Assembly (NCBI GenBank): GCA_030668165.1
Contig: DAOUUM010000074.1
Location: 1-9,674, forward strand
Origin: Candidatus Heimdallarchaeota archaeon
GTDB lineage: Archaea; Asgardarchaeota; Heimdallarchaeia; Heimdallarchaeales; Kariarchaeaceae
DNA length: 9,674 bases
Direction: 5' to 3'
In this document: positions 6,361 to 9,674 of the stretch, one piece after another
How positions within the stretch are numbered: position 1 is the stretch's first letter
Layout of the letters: each line of letters begins with the position of its first letter
Notes under the pieces: generated by a model
Told to the model about the DNA's origin: nothing
Database searches by the model: none
Seen by the model: only the letters and a program-made list of their open reading frames with translations
Translations under genes and position numbers: made by a program

Positions 6361-6404
6361 CTATTAAAAATTAAATACCAGTTTATAGGGGTTTTCACCT
6401 ATTA
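6347..6404 (-). repeat. Direct repeat duplicating the start region of the surface-protein gene
   Basis: On the minus strand TAATAGGTGAAAACNCCTAT occurs at 6404-6385 and again at 6366-6347, 19 of 20 bases identical and 38 nt apart. The downstream copy contains the real GTG start. The upstream copy contains a second GTG (6398) opening a 13-codon ORF beginning MKTPI, like the real protein, whose TGA overlaps the real start as GTGA. Confidence 0.6.
6383..6388 (-). promoter_or_regulatory. TATA box TATAAA of the 5686-6360 gene
   Basis: TATAAA on the minus strand is centred about 26 nt before the GTG at 6360 and is preceded by GAAAACCCC, which could serve as BRE. This is the geometry of a leaderless promoter. 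If correct, the upstream repeat copy is part of the promoter rather than translated. Confidence 0.45.
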
Positions 6405-6423
6405 CTGAAAAAGTGATTTTCAG
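6405..6423. repeat. Inverted repeat upstream of the surface-protein gene
   Basis: CTGAAAA and TTTTCAG form perfect 7-bp arms around AGTGA. They lie 45-63 nt ahead of the GTG start, upstream of the TATA box, where an activator could bind. It could also be chance in AT-rich DNA. The remaining part of the 6361-6498 gap shows no gene. Confidence 0.3.
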
Positions 6424-6498
6424 ATTTACTGAGGAATGAAAATTATCATTATAGCCTAAAGTGGATTTAATCAATGTAATTGGACAATGAATAAATAT

Positions 6499-7464
6499 TC
6501 AGTTGCTATATTTTTTTCTAATAATTGGTATGGCTATAATTGAGATAATACTCATGAACCATGGAAAGGGCAGAAATGCAGGTACAGTGGGAAATGAATC
6601 AGTTACTGTAGGAAATTGGGAGGCAAAAAGTTCCAAATCCTCGTAGACAAGTGGATCAACTGATCCGATGAAAGGTAAGGCACCTTCCTGTGGATGACTT
6701 TTGAAGAAGGTCCCACTCTCAAGTAGAACCATAAATCCTAAATTATCATAATCAGTTTCAGTACCAAATATGAATGTGGGAAAATTGTATACGACTTGAT
6801 TTCCACCACTGGCCAAGGATACATTTCCCCAGATTGCCATCGAGGCATTTAATATCCAATTGGGCTCATAGGAGTTATCAGGATCAAAGACATCAGAAAT
6901 TACTAGGGCAAAACTGATAGACTGAACCACGGTCAGCATATCCCCACCTCTTTGAAATGTAACATCAACACCATATTGTTCTGGATAACTCTCCATTATG
7001 GCAACTGAGATATCTACTGGCCAAATACCACCATCAATATTATTTCCCGTAAGTCTATCAAATATTGAATCAACAAGATCTAAAAAGGGACTAAGTTCTG
7101 CTGACCAGTGTCTAAATATCTCATTTATCCTAATCTCATTTTCCCCCCAATCTGATTCTATTTTAAGAATATAGGTTGAATTGAGTTCATCAAAATCCAT
7201 ATACAAAAAACCACTCTCATTGGCACCTGAATTGATAGCGTACCATGGATCGGTCATTAGAGTGCCCTCCAGTTGATCTATATAACTGTTTTCAGATTCA
7301 ATAATATAATCCAGATCGGTCAGGATTAGCTTGGTCCACTCATCACTATCAATATCATATTTTTCAAGAGTAAGTATTGAATTACTCTGAGAGCTTGTAA
7401 AATCGACGGACTGAACAAATATTAATATTGTAATTAGGGTAAAACTCAATAGTTTCCGCTTCAT
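6499..7464 (-). CDS. Secreted, C-terminally anchored surface protein of unknown function
   Basis: Read from the ATG at 7464 this is 321 residues. A TTG at 7488 would add eight residues in front of a textbook signal peptide, so the ATG is preferred. The signal peptide is MKRK, a hydrophobic core LLSFTLITILIFV, then SVDFTSSQS. The C-terminus has a proline-rich stretch (FPTVPAFLPFPWF, 291-303), one membrane helix (MSIISIIAIPII, 304-315) and a basic end RKKYSN. The extracellular part has few basic residues, many aromatic and acidic ones, and four sequons (Asn82, 95, 206, 214). No enzymatic motif was found. The tail resembles the three-part sorting signals (motif, helix, basic cluster) of archaeal CTERM proteins, though a plain membrane anchor is equally possible. 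It shares architecture and direction with the 5686-6360 gene 138 nt downstream, but I see no convincing sequence similarity between the mature parts. Confidence 0.75.
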   Translation of the reverse strand: MKRKLLSFTLITILIFVQSVDFTSSQSNSILTLEKYDIDSDEWTKLILTDLDYIIESENSYIDQLEGTLMTDPWYAINSGANESGFLYMDFDELNSTYILKIESDWGENEIRINEIFRHWSAELSPFLDLVDSIFDRLTGNNIDGGIWPVDISVAIMESYPEQYGVDVTFQRGGDMLTVVQSISFALVISDVFDPDNSYEPNWILNASMAIWGNVSLASGGNQVVYNFPTFIFGTETDYDNLGFMVLLESGTFFKSHPQEGALPFIGSVDPLVYEDLELFASQFPTVTDSFPTVPAFLPFPWFMSIISIIAIPIIRKKYSN

Positions 7465-7488
7465 AGTAATACATATGCTTAGTTCCAA

Positions 7489-7510
7489 ATAAGATTACTT
7501 GTTTAAATTT
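7489..7510 (-). promoter_or_regulatory. Possible promoter of the 6499-7464 surface-protein gene
   Basis: On the minus strand AAATTTAAAC (7510-7501) is the best TATA match and would start transcription about 15 nt before the ATG at 7464. CTTATTTGG (about 7497-7489) is weaker but lies at the leaderless distance. No Shine-Dalgarno is seen. The 111-nt gap at 7465-7575 contains nothing else I can support. Confidence 0.3.
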
Positions 7511-7575
7511 GACACAAAGTTAAGAATCATAGTAGTACAATGGAATTTAATTGTTCATCTGAGATTGGTCCAAGA

Positions 7576-8451
7576 TTATTTATTTGTTTCAGATATCGGG
7601 AATAGTGGGTTATTACCATATTCTCTGGCCAAATCAATAAATTCCTTCTGTTCATCTTGGCTCATCTTTGTATATTTATTTCCAGCATCAAGAACCTCTT
7701 TCCAGAGACGTACATCACAAGGCAATGGGATAGTTGTAACTCCTTCCTGTGAGAGTGTGTAGGATATTGCTTTACTAACCATTTCCGGCTCATCTAATGG
7801 CTCATACCAAGTGTTATAATTGCGATTATCATCAACCCAGCGTCTCTTGAGAACAGATTTTATGGCAACGATCCCAATATCTTTTTCCTTAGCAATTTGA
7901 AGTAGGGGGCGGAAATCATTGTGGGGATGCGGATCAGTCATCGCGGAAACATTGACCGGAAGGAGTACTGTATCAAAATCAAATCGTTCCAGAGCCTCAA
8001 TGAAAATTTCAATGTTTGAATGACCGGTGATACCAATATTTTTGATAATCCCTGTTTCCTTTGCCTCTGAAAATGCCTCCATAGCACCTCCTTTACCCAG
8101 TATTGTTTCAAGTTCCTCACGAGTACCCACTGCATGGAACTGATAGGAATCAAAATAATCTGCAGCAGTTCTTTCAAGAGATTGTTGTAATTCTTTCCAG
8201 GCCTCTTCCTTGGTACGCTTAGTCGTTTTCTCCGCAATAAAAAATTTATTCCGGTATTTCTCGATCCATGGCTTTAATCTGGTCTCAGCTTCTCCATACG
8301 AGGGAGCAATATCCAGCATGTTAATTCCATAATCCAGCGCTAATTTTACAGCCTCATCGGCAATTTCTTGTGACACGAAACCTGGCCCACAACCCCCAAG
8401 TGTTATTACAGAGACTTTAAATCCGGTTTTACCTAATTTTCTATATTCCAT
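7576..8451 (-). CDS. Aldo/keto reductase family oxidoreductase
   Basis: This is an NAD(P)H-dependent TIM-barrel oxidoreductase of 291 residues when read from the ATG at 8451. It opens with the family signature MEYRKLGKTGFKVSVITLGG. The catalytic tetrad is visible: Asp47 (NMLDIAPSYG), Tyr52, Lys75 (FIAEKTTKR) and His106 (YQFHAVG). GITGHS (140-145) and LPVN (164-167) mark the later barrel strands, and TLSQEGVTTIPLP (232-244) lies near the cofactor-binding end. It resembles the group of predicted reductases related to COG1453 but has no C-terminal ferredoxin cysteines. The reading frame continues upstream to 8541, yet those 30 residues do not match the family, and a TATA-like box sits just before the ATG. 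The substrate is unknown. It follows the PEBP gene after 89 nt with its own promoter. Confidence 0.92.
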   Translation of the reverse strand: MEYRKLGKTGFKVSVITLGGCGPGFVSQEIADEAVKLALDYGINMLDIAPSYGEAETRLKPWIEKYRNKFFIAEKTTKRTKEEAWKELQQSLERTAADYFDSYQFHAVGTREELETILGKGGAMEAFSEAKETGIIKNIGITGHSNIEIFIEALERFDFDTVLLPVNVSAMTDPHPHNDFRPLLQIAKEKDIGIVAIKSVLKRRWVDDNRNYNTWYEPLDEPEMVSKAISYTLSQEGVTTIPLPCDVRLWKEVLDAGNKYTKMSQDEQKEFIDLAREYGNNPLFPISETNK

Positions 8452-8466
8452 ATTAGAATAGGCTTG

Positions 8467-8480
8467 TAATATATTTTGAA
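8467..8480 (-). promoter_or_regulatory. TATA-like box of the aldo/keto reductase gene
   Basis: On the minus strand TCAAAATATATTAC lies about 16-29 nt before the ATG at 8451, with no Shine-Dalgarno. A promoter here supports the shorter start and a transcript separate from the PEBP gene. The spacing is slightly short for a fully leaderless start. Confidence 0.35.
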
Positions 8481-8540
8481 TATTATGTGTTGTAAAGGAA
8501 ATCAATGTATTAAATGTGTGGTATTTTTCAACTATCAGCA

Positions 8541-9188
8541 TTAAATATTACTATGTCTGGGTTCAACAAGGAATTTATTCAGAGTATATGTTCCTATCTT
8601 GCTTACCTTATCTAAAATGTGACCTTCCATTGCTTTCAAGGCATCTCTACCATCAAATCTTTCCGGTAGGTCTATTTTCTCAACATCAAGGGCATAAAGT
8701 GTGAAATGATAAATATGGATCCTTTCATCATTCCATGGTGGACAGCATCCATCATATCCATAATAGTCACCACCCATATCTTCATCCCCAGCAAACCAGC
8801 CAGTGTAATCATTTATTCCTTGGCGTTTTCCATGGGAAACTATCTTATCCTGCTTTCCCTTGGGTGTGATCCCTTCTGAGTATTCTCGTTCTTTGATTCC
8901 CATAGAATTTACTGGAATATCAAATAATAACCAATGGTAAAAATCTGTTCTAGCCAGATCATGTGGTACAACTTTTCCAACTTGATTTACATTATCACCA
9001 GAGGTGGGAACCTCTGAATCATGACATATTAAAGCCAATGACTTGGTATTCTCTGGTATGTCATGCCATTTGAATTCTGGATTAATATTATCAGACATCT
9101 CAACCTCATTATCAGCATTTAGTCTGCAAAATGCATATTTAGGAGGGATTGGAGTATTATCTGCAAATGCGCTCGTAGTTAACTTCAT
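8541..9188 (-). CDS. PEBP family protein (YbhB/YbcL, Raf-kinase-inhibitor-like)
   Basis: This 215-residue protein belongs to the phosphatidylethanolamine-binding protein family. FKWHDIPENTKSLALICHDSEVP (39-61) holds the conserved Asp57 of the ligand pocket. FYHWLLFDIP (83-92) supplies His85, and the pocket continues at YDGCCPPW (145-152) and HIYHFTLYALD (158-168). The C-terminus with GHILDKVSKIGTYTL matches the bacterial/archaeal YbhB pattern. It is longer than typical YbhB (about 158 residues) because of an insertion rich in Gly, Asp and Tyr at about 96-144 and a lengthened loop near 62-80. No signal peptide is seen, so it is cytoplasmic. The biochemical role of prokaryotic members is unclear; anion or phospholipid headgroup binding is inferred from the family. 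The ATG at 9188 has a TATA-like box about 25 nt upstream. Confidence 0.9.
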   Translation of the reverse strand: MKLTTSAFADNTPIPPKYAFCRLNADNEVEMSDNINPEFKWHDIPENTKSLALICHDSEVPTSGDNVNQVGKVVPHDLARTDFYHWLLFDIPVNSMGIKEREYSEGITPKGKQDKIVSHGKRQGINDYTGWFAGDEDMGGDYYGYDGCCPPWNDERIHIYHFTLYALDVEKIDLPERFDGRDALKAMEGHILDKVSKIGTYTLNKFLVEPRHSNI

Positions 9189-9203
9189 TGAACTAATTAG
9201 GAT

Positions 9204-9219
9204 TATGTATTAAATAATA
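9204..9219 (-). promoter_or_regulatory. TATA-like box of the PEBP gene
   Basis: On the minus strand TATTATTTAATACATA is centred about 23-26 nt before the ATG at 9188, and no Shine-Dalgarno lies between them. This fits a leaderless transcript separate from porB upstream. Confidence 0.35.
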
Positions 9220-9265
9220 TTTCTCAGTCGATTTGTATTTTTTCTAAATAAGACTTAATTTAATT

Positions 9266-9674
9266 CTATAATTCAGTCATGAACCGTTTGATCCAGGACC
9301 ATTTGTAATTGATATCTGCTTCTGCCTTTGCAACCAGCTCAGGATCAATATTTTGGTATCTACCCTGATATTTCATATATTCTGAGAATGGTTTGCGTTT
9401 TGTAGGATCTAAAAATCTCTTACTTTGCCTATTTAGCGTGAGTACACCATCAACAGCCTCCCAAAGGGGCCAGTACCCAGTATCATTGGCAAGTTTAGCA
9501 ACAGTAATGGTATCCTTGGTGGCTACATCCCAGCCTGGCGGACAGGGACTGTAGTATTCAAGATATCTGAAAGTACCCTTGAACTCGGTTGCTGCTCTGA
9601 CAACTTTGTCATATAGATCAGTGGGATGGGCAACATTAGCAGTGGCTACATAACCTACTCCCTGTGCAACCATC
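9266..9674 (-). CDS. porB: Pyruvate:ferredoxin oxidoreductase beta subunit, C-terminal part (cut by window edge)
   Basis: About 135 C-terminal residues of the thiamine-diphosphate-binding beta subunit of a 2-oxoacid:ferredoxin oxidoreductase are visible; the 5' part lies beyond 9674. The segment VGYVATANVAHPTDLYDKVV corresponds to the region after the thiamine-diphosphate domain. YLEYYSPCPPGW (37-48) and GYWPLWEAVDGVLTLN (66-81) are characteristic of PorB, and the Pro-Cys-Pro-x-Gly-Trp motif favours pyruvate-type enzymes over 2-oxoglutarate ones. The end, KPFSEYMKYQGRYQNID, also fits PorB. With alpha, gamma and delta subunits it would convert pyruvate and CoA to acetyl-CoA, CO2 and reduced ferredoxin; those genes presumably lie further right. 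The first in-frame ATG (9673) is internal and not the start. Confidence in the family is high, lower for the exact substrate. Confidence 0.88.
   Translation of the reverse strand, partial: MVAQGVGYVATANVAHPTDLYDKVVRAATEFKGTFRYLEYYSPCPPGWDVATKDTITVAKLANDTGYWPLWEAVDGVLTLNRQSKRFLDPTKRKPFSEYMKYQGRYQNIDPELVAKAEADINYKWSWIKRFMTEL

Noticed and set aside
5981..6367. Plus-strand open frame of 128 codons opposite the 5686-6360 gene
   Set aside because: The minus-strand product has a clear signal peptide, sequons, C-terminal anchor and promoter; the plus-strand frame is its shadow.
6488..6501. Palindrome TGAATA-AA-TATTCA at the stop of the 6499 gene
   Set aside because: It is an all-AT-type 6-bp stem with a 2-nt loop and no T tract after it on the minus strand, so it is not convincing as a terminator.
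7465..7488. TTG start at 7488 for the 6499 surface protein
   Set aside because: It would put eight residues before an ideal signal peptide; the ATG at 7464 is the better start.
7938..8237. Minus-strand open frame of 99 codons inside the aldo/keto reductase gene
   Set aside because: It lies in another frame of a well-supported enzyme gene and has no recognisable domain.
8452..8541. Thirty-residue N-terminal extension of the aldo/keto reductase, start at 8541
   Set aside because: The extension does not match the family, the TATA-like box lies inside it, and MEYRKLGKTG at 8451 is the standard family start.

Overview
The window is AT-rich (GC roughly in the mid-30s percent by eye) and looks like chromosomal DNA of an archaeon. 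The evidence is: several genes with a TATA-like box about 22-30 nt before the start codon and no Shine-Dalgarno sequence (leaderless layout); frequent GTG/TTG starts; a pyruvate:ferredoxin oxidoreductase beta subunit; a winged-helix protein resembling the archaeal DUF4443/PH0730 type; and secreted proteins rich in N-glycosylation sequons that end in one membrane helix plus a basic tail. An Asgard archaeon (Heimdall/Loki-like) fits the general style, but this is an inference without any database search.

Layout. Positions 1-991 lie on the plus strand: the possible tail of an upstream gene, a 65-residue Cro/C1-type regulator (20-217), and a cytoplasmic sulfite-oxidase-like molybdopterin enzyme (299-991). 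Everything after that is on the minus strand. An alpha/beta hydrolase (988-1788) converges on the molybdoenzyme, with both stop codons packed into one TTAA. Next come a HAD phosphatase (1998-2678) and a class I methyltransferase (2697-3884), which form a two-gene operon transcribed methyltransferase first with an 18-nt gap. The middle block (3973-7464) holds four genes of unknown role: a putative zinc-binding CxxC protein with a helical C-terminal half, a winged-helix regulator-like protein, and two surface proteins with a signal peptide and a C-terminal anchor. The right end is metabolic: an aldo/keto reductase (7576-8451), a PEBP/YbhB-like protein (8541-9188), and the C-terminal part of porB (9266 to the window edge).

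No mobile elements, CRISPR arrays, rRNA or tRNA genes were seen. No intergenic gap exceeds about 210 nt. The most interesting non-coding signals are three regulatory-looking structures. One is a perfect 13-bp palindrome between the TATA box and the start of the winged-helix gene. One is a perfect 18-bp palindrome in front of the methyltransferase operon. The third is a 20-nt near-exact duplication of the start region of the 5686-6360 surface-protein gene, which creates a 13-codon upstream ORF overlapping the real start as GTGA. The unknown block 3973-7464 is the best candidate for an undescribed functional unit, but nothing in the sequence proves that its genes work together.
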